From NCBI GenBank assembly GCA_015059715.1, contig SUZV01000006.1:1-64000 (forward strand): 64,000 bases of DNA, in the 5' to 3' direction. The stretch is from Rikenellaceae bacterium (GTDB lineage Bacteria > Bacteroidota > Bacteroidia > Bacteroidales > Rikenellaceae). Shown in pieces: positions 40,588 through 51,500 of the stretch (the first letter of the stretch is position 1; each line of letters begins with the position of its first letter). Both the position numbers and the translations under genes were made by a program. Below the pieces are notes generated by a model. The model made no database searches. It saw only the letters and a list, made by a program, of their open reading frames with translations, and was not told the origin of the DNA.

Positions 40588-41439
40588 CTATTTGCTCATT
40601 CTGTTTACATACGCCTCTACGGTATTCTCCATAAGGCAGGCGATTGTCATAGGACCTACACCACCAGGCACAGGCGTAATGGCTGCTGCTACATACTGCG
40701 CCTCCTCGAAGTCTACATCGCCACATAGCTTACCAGTGCGTGTGTCGCGGTTTACGCCGACATCGATAACCACAGCCCCTGGCTTAATCATATCGGCAGT
40801 AACAAAACGCTCACGGCCTACAGCGACAACCAAGATATCGGCACGTCGTGCAATCTTATCGAGGTGCTTGGTCTTAGAGTGTGCTACGGTAACCGTTGCA
40901 TTAGCATCCAAGAGGAGCTTGGCAACAGGCTGACCCACGATATTGCTACGGCCGATAACTACAGCCTCCTTACCAGCGATATCGACACCTGCAAAGTGCA
41001 ACAACTTAATTATACCCTTAGGTGTACATGGGAGCATACATGGCTGCTTAAGCCACAGCTTAGCCACGTTCATAGGGTGGAAGGCATCTACATCCTTCTC
41101 GGGAGCTATGGCTGCGATAACCTTGTTCTCGTTGATATGCTTAGGCAGAGGCAACTGCACAAGGATACCATCAACATCGTCGTCATTATTGAGCTGGTCA
41201 ACAATATCCAAAAGCTCCGACTCGGAGATTGTAGCCTCACGACGTATCGTCGTATTGCGGATACCCACCTCGGTGGCTGCCTTAGCCTTACCCGTAACAT
41301 AAGAGACACTACCTGGGTCGTCGCCAATAAGCACAACGGCAAGGTTAGGCGTGCGACCATACTGCTCAGCAAGGACATTTACGCGCACCTTGAGAGCCTC
41401 CTTAATAGACACTGATAAATCTTTACCTTTTATAATCAT
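40588..41439 (-). CDS. folD: Methylenetetrahydrofolate dehydrogenase/cyclohydrolase
   Basis: GILVQLPLPKHIN, GRSNIVGQPVAKLL, PVPGGVGPMTIACLM motifs. Confidence 0.97.
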   Translation of the reverse strand: MIIKGKDLSVSIKEALKVRVNVLAEQYGRTPNLAVVLIGDDPGSVSYVTGKAKAATEVGIRNTTIRREATISESELLDIVDQLNNDDDVDGILVQLPLPKHINENKVIAAIAPEKDVDAFHPMNVAKLWLKQPCMLPCTPKGIIKLLHFAGVDIAGKEAVVIGRSNIVGQPVAKLLLDANATVTVAHSKTKHLDKIARRADILVVAVGRERFVTADMIKPGAVVIDVGVNRDTRTGKLCGDVDFEEAQYVAAAITPVPGGVGPMTIACLMENTVEAYVNRMSK

Positions 41440-41456
41440 TGTTTTACATTTTTTAA

Positions 41457-42707
41457 TTAACGGAATGCTTTATTACCTATATCGGTACGATGAAACAAAT
41501 TCTCGCACTCGATTTTTTCGATGTCGGCACGCGCCTTACTCTGTGCCTCCTTGAGCGTTGGTGCCGAAGCCACAACAATCATCACACGACCACCTGCCGT
41601 AACCAACTCATCACCACGCATCGCGGTACCCATGTGGTAGACCTTTGAATCCACACACTCCGTGCCGCGAATTGCGAAACCCTTATCGTAGCTACCTGGA
41701 TAACCCTTCGAGGCGAGGACTATACCCAATGTAGCCTCGCTGCTCCACTCCGTCTTGGGAGCCTCGTTGTTAGCTACCGCCATAAAGACATCTACAGCAT
41801 CGCTCTTAAGGCGTGGCAATACCACCTCTGTCTCGGGGTCACCAAAACGTGCATTAAACTCTATGACCTTGATGCCCTGCGGAGTCTTCATCAGACCACC
41901 ATAGAGGACACCCGTAAATGGAGTGCCTTCGGCCACCATAGCATCGGCCACACGCTGCATAATGTGCGACATAGCGTAGGCATGGTCCTCCTCGGTGATA
42001 AACGGAAGTTCGGTATATGCTCCCATACCACCAGTATTAGGACCCTCGTCGTTGTCGTAAGCTCGCTTGTGGTCCTGAGCTACTGGCATAGGCGATATCT
42101 TGTCACCCGCTACAAAGCACATAAGCGAGAACTCCTCGCCAGTAAGGAACTCCTCGATAACTACACGTCCCTGACCAAACTTGGTATCGAGAAGCATATC
42201 GCGCAGTGTAGCCTCAGCCTCCTCCATCGTCGTGGCTATAACTACACCCTTGCCAGCTGCCAGGCCATCATACTTAAGCACCGTAGGCAGCGAGCCCTTG
42301 CGTACATATGCCAAGGCCTCATCAAAGTCCGAGAAGGTGGCGTAATCAGCCGTAGGGACATCGTACTTCTTCATCAGACGCTTAGCGAAGTCCTTGCTCG
42401 ACTCAATCTCTGTAGCAGCCTTTGTAGGGCCAAATATCTTAAGTCCTGCCTCGCGGAAGGCATCTACAACACCTACAGCAAGTGCCGCCTCGGGACCTAC
42501 CACCGTGAGGTCAATGCTCTGCTCCTTGGCAAACGCGAGAAGAGCCTTAACATCGGTATCCTTTATGGCTACACACTCAGCCAACTGCGAAATACCTGCA
42601 TTGCCTGGTGCAGCATATATTTTTGGAGCTTTAGGCGAGCGCGACAACGCCTCTACAATGGCGTGGCAACGACCACCTGAGCCTATAACTAATACTTTCA
42701 TATTCAA
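41457..42707 (-). CDS. purD: Phosphoribosylamine-glycine ligase
   Basis: MKVLVIGSGGRCHAI; ATP-grasp; RFGDPETEVVLPRL. Confidence 0.97.
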   Translation of the reverse strand: MNMKVLVIGSGGRCHAIVEALSRSPKAPKIYAAPGNAGISQLAECVAIKDTDVKALLAFAKEQSIDLTVVGPEAALAVGVVDAFREAGLKIFGPTKAATEIESSKDFAKRLMKKYDVPTADYATFSDFDEALAYVRKGSLPTVLKYDGLAAGKGVVIATTMEEAEATLRDMLLDTKFGQGRVVIEEFLTGEEFSLMCFVAGDKISPMPVAQDHKRAYDNDEGPNTGGMGAYTELPFITEEDHAYAMSHIMQRVADAMVAEGTPFTGVLYGGLMKTPQGIKVIEFNARFGDPETEVVLPRLKSDAVDVFMAVANNEAPKTEWSSEATLGIVLASKGYPGSYDKGFAIRGTECVDSKVYHMGTAMRGDELVTAGGRVMIVVASAPTLKEAQSKARADIEKIECENLFHRTDIGNKAFR

Positions 42708-42770
42708 TTAGTACTTTTAATTATTAATTAGCATTTTTTAGGCCCTTGGGCCGCCATCACTCTCACGCCC

Positions 42771-43229
42771 TCAAGCCAGATGCCGTAAATAATACCTTAT
42801 CACTACAAAGACCCCAATTTACGGGTGTTCTCTATTTTGTTGTCAGAAGGCATTAGATGTGGTAGCTGGTCGCAGAGGGCAAAAGCGGAGTTTACTCAAG
42901 GTAAATGAGCATTTTGCACTCAAGCCAGATGCCGTAAATAAATAATACCTTATCACATCAAAGAGCCCAATTTTGTTGTCAGAAGGCATTAGATGTGGTA
43001 GCTGGTCGCAGAGGGCAAAAGCGGAGTTTACTCAAGGTAAATGAGCATTTTGCACTCAAGCCAGATGCCGCAGATGATGCCTTATCACTACAAAGAACCC
43101 AATTTTGTTGTTAGAAGGGTTGCAGATTTGGAGATTTGTCGTAGGCTGAAAAAGCGGAGCATACTTGACGTATGTGAGCATTTTTCAGACAAGCAAAGCT
43201 TAGAAGATGCACCCTTATCACAACAAAAT
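42771..43229. repeat. Tandem array (about 3.5 copies) of a 130-136 bp palindromic, structure-conserving element between purH and purD
   Basis: Copies begin attttgttgt(c/t)agaagg at 42834, 42970 and 43102, with a half copy from 42771; each has nested inverted repeats around an AGCGGAG..TGAGCA internal motif. Confidence 0.9.
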
Positions 43230-44758
43230 TAGTGTTTAAAATGACGCATCCCTGTTACCAACATCGTCATTCCAAACTCATTAGCCCTCTTTACAGAGTC
43301 CTCATCGCGCACTGAGCCTCCTGGCTGTACAAGTGCTGTAACACCATACTTCTCAGCAAGGGTAACAGTGTCGTCGAAGGGGAAGAAACCATCCGAGGCC
43401 AAGACCAACCCCTCGGTAAAGCCTGCTGCCTGAGCCTGCTTAAGTGCTATCTCGGCAGAACCTACTCGGTTCATCTGTCCAGCACCCACACCTACGGTAT
43501 GGCCATCCTTAACAACGACGATAGCATTAGACTTAACATGCTTAACGACCCTCCAGCCGAAGTTCATATCCTCAAGCTCCTTAGCCGTAGGCTTACGCTC
43601 CGTAACACACATATCGGCAACAACCTCCTTAGTCTCGGTATCGAGCTGCTGAACAAGCAGGCCTCCATTAACAGACACATACTGCGTCTGCGTTGTCGAC
43701 AACTGACCCATATCGACCTCAAGAAGTCGTAGGTTCTTCTTCGTGCAGAGCACCTCAAGAGCCTCAGCCGTAAACGATGGTGCCATGATAATCTCAAGGA
43801 AGATAGGCTTCATAAGCTCGGCAACCTCCTTAGTAACCTCGCGGTTGACGGCCACGATACCACCAAAGATGCTCACCTTGTCGGCCTCGTATGCCTTGGT
43901 CCACGCCTCGACAATATCAGCACCTATAGCCGCACCACAAGGGTTCATATGCTTAAGACCCACAGCAAAAGGCTCATTAAACTCACGCACGATATTTAGT
44001 GCTGCGTTAGCATCCTGTATGTTGTTATACGACATCTCCTTACCATTGAGCTGACGTGCTGTAGCCAGTGAGTAGGGCACGCGCTCCTCCGAGGCATAGA
44101 ACTTTGCCGACTGATGGGGATTCTCGCCATAGCGCAGACCCTGCACGAGGTCAAACGATGCAAACAGCTTCTCGCTAAGCTCGGCAGCACGACGCATATA
44201 TGTCGCTATGCACATATCGTACTCTGCGGTATGGGTATAAGCCTTAGCCGAGAGCTCAAGACGTGTCTTTGGCGTGGTATTACCACCCTCCTCTATCTCT
44301 GCAATGATGCGGCTATAATCCTCGGGGTCGCACACAACGGTGACATCGCGGTAGTTCTTTGCCGCAGAGCGCAACATCGATGGGCCACCAATATCGATAT
44401 TCTCGATGGCATCCTCCATCTTCACATCGGGCTTTGAGATGGTCTGGCGGAAAGGATAGAGGTTGACACACACCATATCTATAAACTCAATATTGTTGTC
44501 GCGCAGAGCCTGTAGGTGGCTCTCATCGTCACGGCGAGCCAAAAGACCTCCATGAACCTTGGGGTGGAGCGTCTTAACACGTCCATCGCATATCTCAGGG
44601 AAGCCCGTAACATCGCTGATACCTATGGTTGGCACACCACTATCGTCAAGGAGCTTCTGCGTACCTCCCGTAGCTATAATCTCCCATCCTAAGCGGCAGA
44701 GGTTCTGGCAAAACTCTACAACACCGCGCTTGTCGCTAACACTTACTAATGCTCGCAT
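43229..44758 (-). CDS. purH: Bifunctional AICAR formyltransferase/IMP cyclohydrolase
   Basis: MRALVSVSDKRGVVEFC; RYGENPHQSA; KHMNPCGAAIG. Confidence 0.98.
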   Translation of the reverse strand: MRALVSVSDKRGVVEFCQNLCRLGWEIIATGGTQKLLDDSGVPTIGISDVTGFPEICDGRVKTLHPKVHGGLLARRDDESHLQALRDNNIEFIDMVCVNLYPFRQTISKPDVKMEDAIENIDIGGPSMLRSAAKNYRDVTVVCDPEDYSRIIAEIEEGGNTTPKTRLELSAKAYTHTAEYDMCIATYMRRAAELSEKLFASFDLVQGLRYGENPHQSAKFYASEERVPYSLATARQLNGKEMSYNNIQDANAALNIVREFNEPFAVGLKHMNPCGAAIGADIVEAWTKAYEADKVSIFGGIVAVNREVTKEVAELMKPIFLEIIMAPSFTAEALEVLCTKKNLRLLEVDMGQLSTTQTQYVSVNGGLLVQQLDTETKEVVADMCVTERKPTAKELEDMNFGWRVVKHVKSNAIVVVKDGHTVGVGAGQMNRVGSAEIALKQAQAAGFTEGLVLASDGFFPFDDTVTLAEKYGVTALVQPGGSVRDEDSVKRANEFGMTMLVTGMRHFKH

Positions 44759-44760
44759 AT

Positions 44761-45342
44761 CTAAAATTTCTTGTTTATCAGTTTATTAATACTCTTTACA
44801 TAGAGGTTGTGCTCTATCTTATGAATCAAGTTCGTAAGCTCCTCGATATCGTTACCCTCATAGACAATAGCCCCCTGGTCAATGATACGACCACCATCAA
44901 GAGTCTCGTCTACAAAGTGTGTGGTGACACCAAAAATCTTGACACCATAGTCCACAGCATCCTGTATGGCGTGAGCACCCTTGAACGAGGGTAACAACGA
45001 TGGGTGGATATTGACTATGCGCTGCTCGAAGCTACCAAGCAGCACAGGACCTACGATGCGCATATAGCCCGCCAAGCAGATGTAGTCCACCTTACGCTCT
45101 TCGAGCATGTGTACCAACAGAGTCTCATACGCCGCCTTAGATTCATAATCCTTGGGGTTAAACACAAAACTCTCGGTACCAAAACGCTGAGCACGCTCTA
45201 AGACCTTAGCCCCCGGCTTGTCGCACACAAGCAACACAACCTCGGCATCTATCCTTCCATCGCGGCAAGCCTCGGCAATAGCCTCATAGTTGCTGCCACT
45301 GCCACTTGCAAATACCGCCAAACGACACTTCTTCATAACCAT
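44761..45342 (-). CDS. purN: Phosphoribosylglycinamide formyltransferase
   Basis: FASGSGSNYEAI; IVNIHPSLLPSFKGAHAIQDA; GVTTHFVDETLDGG. Confidence 0.96.
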   Translation of the reverse strand: MVMKKCRLAVFASGSGSNYEAIAEACRDGRIDAEVVLLVCDKPGAKVLERAQRFGTESFVFNPKDYESKAAYETLLVHMLEERKVDYICLAGYMRIVGPVLLGSFEQRIVNIHPSLLPSFKGAHAIQDAVDYGVKIFGVTTHFVDETLDGGRIIDQGAIVYEGNDIEELTNLIHKIEHNLYVKSINKLINKKF

Positions 45343-45363
45343 ACCAACGTGATTGTTATGTGT

Positions 45364-46392
45364 TTACAATATAGTCACACCCTCACCCTCAACAACACGA
45401 CCAATAATCGAGGCACGCTCACCACACTCCTCAAGGATAGCCACAGCCTTAGCTGCATCGGCCTCCGAAAGTGCGATAACCATACCTATACCCATATTGA
45501 AGATGTTAAACATCTCTCTATGTGCCACCTTGCCATACTTCTCCAAGAGTCTGAAGACTGGAAGTATCTCCCAGCTACCCTCCTTAATCTCAACACCCTG
45601 GCCCTCCTTAAGAATACGTGGAATATTCTCATCGAAGCCACCACCAGTGATATGGCTGATGCCATGAACATCGCACTCGGCAATGACCTTAAGCACCTGC
45701 TTAACATAGATACGTGTAGGGGTTAGGAGCACCTCACCAAGCTTGCGATTGCCAATCTCGGGATAGCTCTCATCGAGCTTAAGACCGTTATCCGACACCA
45801 CCTTGCGCACAAGGCTAAAACCGTTAGAGTGTACACCGCTTGAGGCGATACCTACCAACACATCACCCACCTTGACACGCTCACCAGCATCGATAAGCTT
45901 AGAACGCTCGACAACACCTACCGTAAAGCCTGCAATATCGTACTCTCCATCCTGATACATACCAGGCATCTCGGCAGTCTCGCCACCTACAAGGGCGCAA
46001 CCAGCCTGACGACACCCCTCTGCGACACCTGCAACGATAGCCTCGACCTTAGCAGGCTCGTTATGACCCACTGCAACATAGTCGAGGAACACCAAAGGCT
46101 CGGCACCCTGAGCCAACACATCGTTGACACACATAGCCACAGCGTCGATACCGATAGTATCGTGCTTATCCATCTCGAAGGCGAGCTTTAGCTTGGTACC
46201 TACACCATCGGTACCGCTGACCAACACAGGCTCCTTGATATTAAGCTCTGCAAGGTTGAACATACCACCGAAAGCTCCGATGTTACCCATCGAGCCACGA
46301 CGCTTAGTTGATGATACGTGCGACTTAATACGTCGTACTACTTCGTAACCGGCCTCAAGGTTTACACCGGCCTCTTCGTAACTTTTTGCCAT
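45364..46392 (-). CDS. purM: Phosphoribosylformylglycinamidine cyclo-ligase
   Basis: [42 protein letters not shown]-type motif. Confidence 0.97.
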   Translation of the reverse strand: MAKSYEEAGVNLEAGYEVVRRIKSHVSSTKRRGSMGNIGAFGGMFNLAELNIKEPVLVSGTDGVGTKLKLAFEMDKHDTIGIDAVAMCVNDVLAQGAEPLVFLDYVAVGHNEPAKVEAIVAGVAEGCRQAGCALVGGETAEMPGMYQDGEYDIAGFTVGVVERSKLIDAGERVKVGDVLVGIASSGVHSNGFSLVRKVVSDNGLKLDESYPEIGNRKLGEVLLTPTRIYVKQVLKVIAECDVHGISHITGGGFDENIPRILKEGQGVEIKEGSWEILPVFRLLEKYGKVAHREMFNIFNMGIGMVIALSEADAAKAVAILEECGERASIIGRVVEGEGVTIL

Positions 46393-46407
46393 ATCTATAT
46401 ATATTTT

Positions 46408-47811
46408 TTATTTATTACTCAACTTATTATCATACAGCGATGTTGGATAACAACCATTAAAGCAGGCCATACACAACTCCGAGCGTCCGCCAGCCTTAAG
46501 CAACGACTCCTCTGAGAGGAACTCCAACGAATCGGCCTCGATAGCCTTGCATGCCTCATCACGATTCATACGCGAACAGAGCAACTCCTCGCGCGTAGAC
46601 ATATCGATACCATAGAAGCAGGGGTTGGTGATAGCTGGACTGGCGATACGCACGTGTACCTCCTTAGCTCCAGCCTCCTTAAGCAGACGAACAATACGTA
46701 GCGACGTAGTACCTCGCACAATAGAGTCGTCGATAAGAACTACCGACTTATCCTTAACCAACGAGCGCACCGCCGAGAGCTTCATACGCACACCCTTCTC
46801 GCGCATCTCCTGCGATGGCTGGATAAACGTGCGCGCAATATACTTATTCTTAATAAGACCCATCTCGTAAGGTATACCACTCGCCTCGGAGTAGCCGATG
46901 GCAGCACTGATACTCGAATCAGGTACACCGATAACCACATCAGCCTTAATAGGCGACTGCTCATAGAGATAGCGGCCCGAGAGCTTGCGGAAAGCGTGTA
47001 CGTTACACCCCTCGATATCACTATCGGGACGAGCAAAGTAGATATACTCCATAGCGCACATAAGGTGTCGCTGGTAGAGAGAGTAGTTGTTTGAGCGTAT
47101 GCCATGGTGGTCAATAGTGACAATCTCACCAGGCTCGATGTCGCGGATAAACTCCGCACCGATGATATCGAAGGCACAGGTCTCCGAGCTTATGACATAA
47201 CCATCACCAAGCTTACCTATTGAGAGAGGTCTAAGACCATGCTTATCTCGACAAGCGTAGATACGATTCTTGGTCATAATGAGGAAGGCAAAGGCTCCCT
47301 CAAGCATATTGAGGGCCTCGATAATGTTATCTATACGCCTCTTCTCGCTCTTCTCCTTCTTGATAAGATGGGCCAACAGCTCGCTATCGCTCGACGAGTG
47401 AAAGAGGCTGCCTCGCACCTCAAGGTAATGTGCCAACTCCTTAGAGTTTACAAGATTACCATTATGGGCAAGGGCAAAGTCACCCGTATAGTGATTAAAC
47501 GAGAAGGGCTGCACGTTGTTGGCACCTCCGCCACCCGTTGTCGAGTAGCGCACATGGCCTATAGCTATGCGGCCCTTGAGGCGCGAGAGTTTCTGCTGAT
47601 TAAAGACCTCCGTAACCAAGCCTTCGCCCTTTACCGTATTGAGCTTGTCGCCATCGAATGCCGAGATACCACAAGCCTCCTGTCCGCGATGCTGCAGAGC
47701 GTGCAGACCGTAGTAGGCCAGATTTGGCGCATCGTCAACACCAAAGATACCAAACACTCCGCACTCCTCGTGCAGGTCATCGCCATATATATCTAATGAA
47801 TCCTTAAGCAT
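46408..47811 (-). CDS. purF: Amidophosphoribosyltransferase
   Basis: ECGVFGIFG Cys nucleophile; LQHRGQEACGI; VVLIDDSIVRGTT PRPP motif. Confidence 0.97.
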   Translation of the reverse strand: MLKDSLDIYGDDLHEECGVFGIFGVDDAPNLAYYGLHALQHRGQEACGISAFDGDKLNTVKGEGLVTEVFNQQKLSRLKGRIAIGHVRYSTTGGGGANNVQPFSFNHYTGDFALAHNGNLVNSKELAHYLEVRGSLFHSSSDSELLAHLIKKEKSEKRRIDNIIEALNMLEGAFAFLIMTKNRIYACRDKHGLRPLSIGKLGDGYVISSETCAFDIIGAEFIRDIEPGEIVTIDHHGIRSNNYSLYQRHLMCAMEYIYFARPDSDIEGCNVHAFRKLSGRYLYEQSPIKADVVIGVPDSSISAAIGYSEASGIPYEMGLIKNKYIARTFIQPSQEMREKGVRMKLSAVRSLVKDKSVVLIDDSIVRGTTSLRIVRLLKEAGAKEVHVRIASPAITNPCFYGIDMSTREELLCSRMNRDEACKAIEADSLEFLSEESLLKAGGRSELCMACFNGCYPTSLYDNKLSNK

Positions 47812-47817
47812 ACCTAT

Positions 47818-48537
47818 TTATTTATTAAGTGCGTTACACAGACGACTGGCCACCTCTTGATAGGTCTCCCTGACACGTCCTAAGTCGCGACGGAAGCGAT
47901 CCTTATCCATACACTCGCCCGTCTCGATATCCCATATACGGCAGGTGTCGGGCGTAAGCTCATCGGCAAGAACCAACTCACCATCTGACGAGCGGCCAAA
48001 CTCAACCTTAAAGTCTACAAGACGAATACCTACGCCTGCGTATAACTCCGTAAGCAGAGTGTTGACACGTGCCGATATCTCGTATATCTTAACCAACTCC
48101 TCGTATGTCGCCAAGCCCAACGCTACGGCGTGGTGGTCGTTGATAAGGGGGTCACCAAGCTCCTCATCCTTAAGGCAGAGGTCGAAAATCGTATTCTCGG
48201 GAACAACACCCTCGTCAATACCAAGACGCTTGGCCATAGAGCCTGCGATGACATTGCGGACGATAACCTCGAAGGGCAGGTGCTCAACAACCCTACACAG
48301 CTGCGAGGTCTCGTCTATCTGCTCGACAAAGTGCGTATTTATACCGTTAGCCTCTAAGAAGGCCAAGATATTTGACGATATCGCACAGTTCATCTTGCCC
48401 TTATTCTCAATCTTGGCACGTTTGATATTGTAGAATGCCGTAGCATCATCCTTGAAACGCACAACAACGCGCTCCGAGCAATCCGTAGCATATATCAACT
48501 TGCTCTTACCCTCGTAAAGCAACTCTAACTGTTTCAT
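47818..48537 (-). CDS. purC: SAICAR synthetase
   Basis: LLYEGKSKLIYAT; LVDFKVEFGR; DELTPDTCRIWD. Confidence 0.97.
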   Translation of the reverse strand: MKQLELLYEGKSKLIYATDCSERVVVRFKDDATAFYNIKRAKIENKGKMNCAISSNILAFLEANGINTHFVEQIDETSQLCRVVEHLPFEVIVRNVIAGSMAKRLGIDEGVVPENTIFDLCLKDEELGDPLINDHHAVALGLATYEELVKIYEISARVNTLLTELYAGVGIRLVDFKVEFGRSSDGELVLADELTPDTCRIWDIETGECMDKDRFRRDLGRVRETYQEVASRLCNALNK

Positions 48538-48546
48538 ACCCTATAT

Positions 48547-51500
48547 CTATCGCTTGGTAAAATAGTTAACGGCATTTGCGAAGATATCCTGAACCTTCTC
48601 GCCACTAATATTCTTCATCAAATCGCGCTCATAACGCTCCGTATGGCCCATCTTACCGAGAATCTGACCCGATGGGTCGATGATACCCTCGATAGCGAAG
48701 CTCGAACCATTAGGGTTATAGGGGGCATCTGTCGTAGGACGATTCTCGCTGTCTACATACTGGAAGGCCACCTGACCATTGTGGAATAGCTCCTCGGCCA
48801 GTTCGTCGCTAACGACAAACTTACCCTCGCCATGACTTACAGCGATAGAGTGAATATCGCCCACCTCGAATGATGACAACCAGGGCGATGCTACAGTGCC
48901 GACACGTGTCGATACAATCTGCGATATATGTCGGTTGATATCGTTACGGAAGAGCGTAGGCGATGCCTTGGTAACCATACCCAAGCGGCCATAAGGCAAA
49001 AGACCCGACTTGACCAACGCCTGGAAACCATTGCATATACCAAGCATCAGGCCACCACGCTCGAGCAGCGCATGAACAGCATCGCTGACACGCTTATTAT
49101 TGAGCACATTGGCGATAAACTTACCACTGCCATCGGGCTCATCACCCGCCGAGAAACCTCCACTAAGTGCCATGATATGGCATCGTGAGATATGCTCAAC
49201 CATCTCGTCGATAGAGGCGATAACATCATCGCCTGTAAGATTCTTAAATACCGACATCTCAACCTCGGCACCTGCGCGCTCGAAGGCTCGTTGCGTGTCG
49301 TAGTCGCAGTTCGTACCCGGGAATACAGGGATATAGACCTTAACCTTATCGACGCTCTCGCCCTTATAGGTGTACTGATGTATACGACCATCGCTGACGC
49401 GCGTAGGAACACCTGCAGCACCCCTATCGGCATATACCGATGTATACTTTACGGTATTGGCCTCAAGAAGCTCATCGAGAGTAAGACGTGTACCATTTAT
49501 AAAGATAGCCTCCTCGGATATGGTCTTACCAATAAGCTCCGCCGCAGGGAAGTTAAGCGTGCGGCGGCTCTCAACAACGATAGAGCCATAAGAGTAGTTG
49601 TAGAGCATCTGCTCATCGCACTCGACAGCAGCACCTACCCTATTACCAAACGACATCTTTGAGATAGCCTCGGCAACACCACCAAAGCCTACAGCCCACG
49701 CGGCTGTGATATCGCCCTCGGCAATCTTCGTACTCACAAAGTCGAAGTTACGCTTAAGCTGCTCGGTATCGGGCATATAGTTAGCCTCGGGCGTATGACG
49801 TATTACATATATCTTGCGCCCTGCTTGCTTGAACTCTGGACTAATGACCGTGCGAGCATCTACCGTAGTGATACCAAAGGCCATAAGCATTGGGGGAACG
49901 TTGATGTCGCGGAACGTACCGCTCATCGAGTCCTTACCTCCGATAGATGGTAGACCCAGGGCCACCTGCATCTTCAGTGCTCCAAGCAGAGCAGAGAGAG
50001 GCTTGCCCCACGACTGTGCATCGCTCATGCGCTCGAAATACTCCTGATACGAGAAACGCATATTGTCGTAACGAGCACCTGCCGCAACAACCTTAGCGCA
50101 TGCATCAACAACAGCGTATGCAGCACCATGATATGGACTCCACTTTGCGATATATGGGTTATAGCCATAGGCCATAATGCTTGCCGTATTTGTAAAGCCT
50201 ACGCCAACAGGCAACTTCTGCACCGATACCTGAGTCTCGGTTGTCTGCGTCTTACCACCGAAAGGCATAAGCACCGTAGAGGCTCCAATCGTTGAGTCAA
50301 ACATCTCGATAAGACCCTTCTGCGACACCACATTGTCGTCCGAAAGGATGGTCTTCATACGCTTCGTTATCGTAGCACCCTCAACATTACGCTCAAACGG
50401 ATTCTTCTCCTCAACACCACCGATACGAATCTTGGTGTAGTGCTTAGCACCTGCCGAGTCGATAAAGTCACGCGACAAATCCACAACGAGCTGACCTGCC
50501 GAGAACATACGCATACGGCGCGTATCCGTAACATCGGCAACATATGTAACCTCAACATTCTCCTCGTGACACAGAGCCATAAAAGCCTCCATATCCTTGC
50601 GCTCGATAACCACCGACATACGCTCCTGCGACTCGCTGATAGCAAGCTCCGAGAAGTTCAAACCCTTATATTTCGTTGGTACGCGGTCAAGGTAGATGTC
50701 CAAGCCATCGGTAAGCTCGCCAATAGCCACGCTGACACCACCAGCACCAAAATCGTTTGACTTCTTGATAAGACGTGTGACATCGCCACGACGGAACAGA
50801 CGAGCAAGCTTACGCTCCTCGGGAGCATTACCCTTCTGCACCTCCGAGCTACACTCCTCAAGCGAGCTGAGCGTATGCTCCTTAGACGAACCTGTAGCAC
50901 CACCTACACCATCACGTCCTGTGCGACCACCGAGAAGAAGTACCACATCGCCAGGCGCAGGACTCTCGCGGCGCACGTTTTCAGCCTTGACAGCACCTAC
51001 AACAGCACCTACCTCAAGACGCTTAGCAACATAGTCGGGATGGTATACCTCGCGCACATGTGTCGTAGCAAGACCTATCTGGTTACCATAGCTTGAGTAG
51101 CCTGCCGCAGCCTTTGTCGAGATGATACGCTGAGGAAGCTTACCTGCCATAGTCTCACTAACGGGCTTATAGATATCGCCAGCACCCGTAACGCGCATAG
51201 CCTGGTATACATAGCTACGGCCCGACAATGGGTCACGAATAGCACCACCAAGACATGTTGAAGCACCACCGAAAGGCTCAATCTCGGTAGGATGGTTATG
51301 TGTCTCGTTCTTAAACTGCAACAACCAACGCTCCATAACGCCATCAACATCGACATTTACAAAGATGCTGCATGCGTTATTCTCCTCGCTCTGCTCCATA
51401 TCATCGAGCTTGCCGAGCTTACGTAGATAGCGAGCTCCAATCGTAGCGAGCTCCATAAGACAGAGGCTCTTCTGCTCGCGCCCCAGCTCCTTGCGGATAT

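Noticed and set aside
41964-42680. 238-aa plus-strand ORF antisense to purD
   Set aside because: purD is unambiguous on the other strand; no recognisable domain in the antisense translation.
42771-43229. Possible CRISPR or coding sequence (ORF 43041..43232)
   Set aside because: Period 132-136 bp without spacers; the small ORF runs through the palindromes and is not protein-like.
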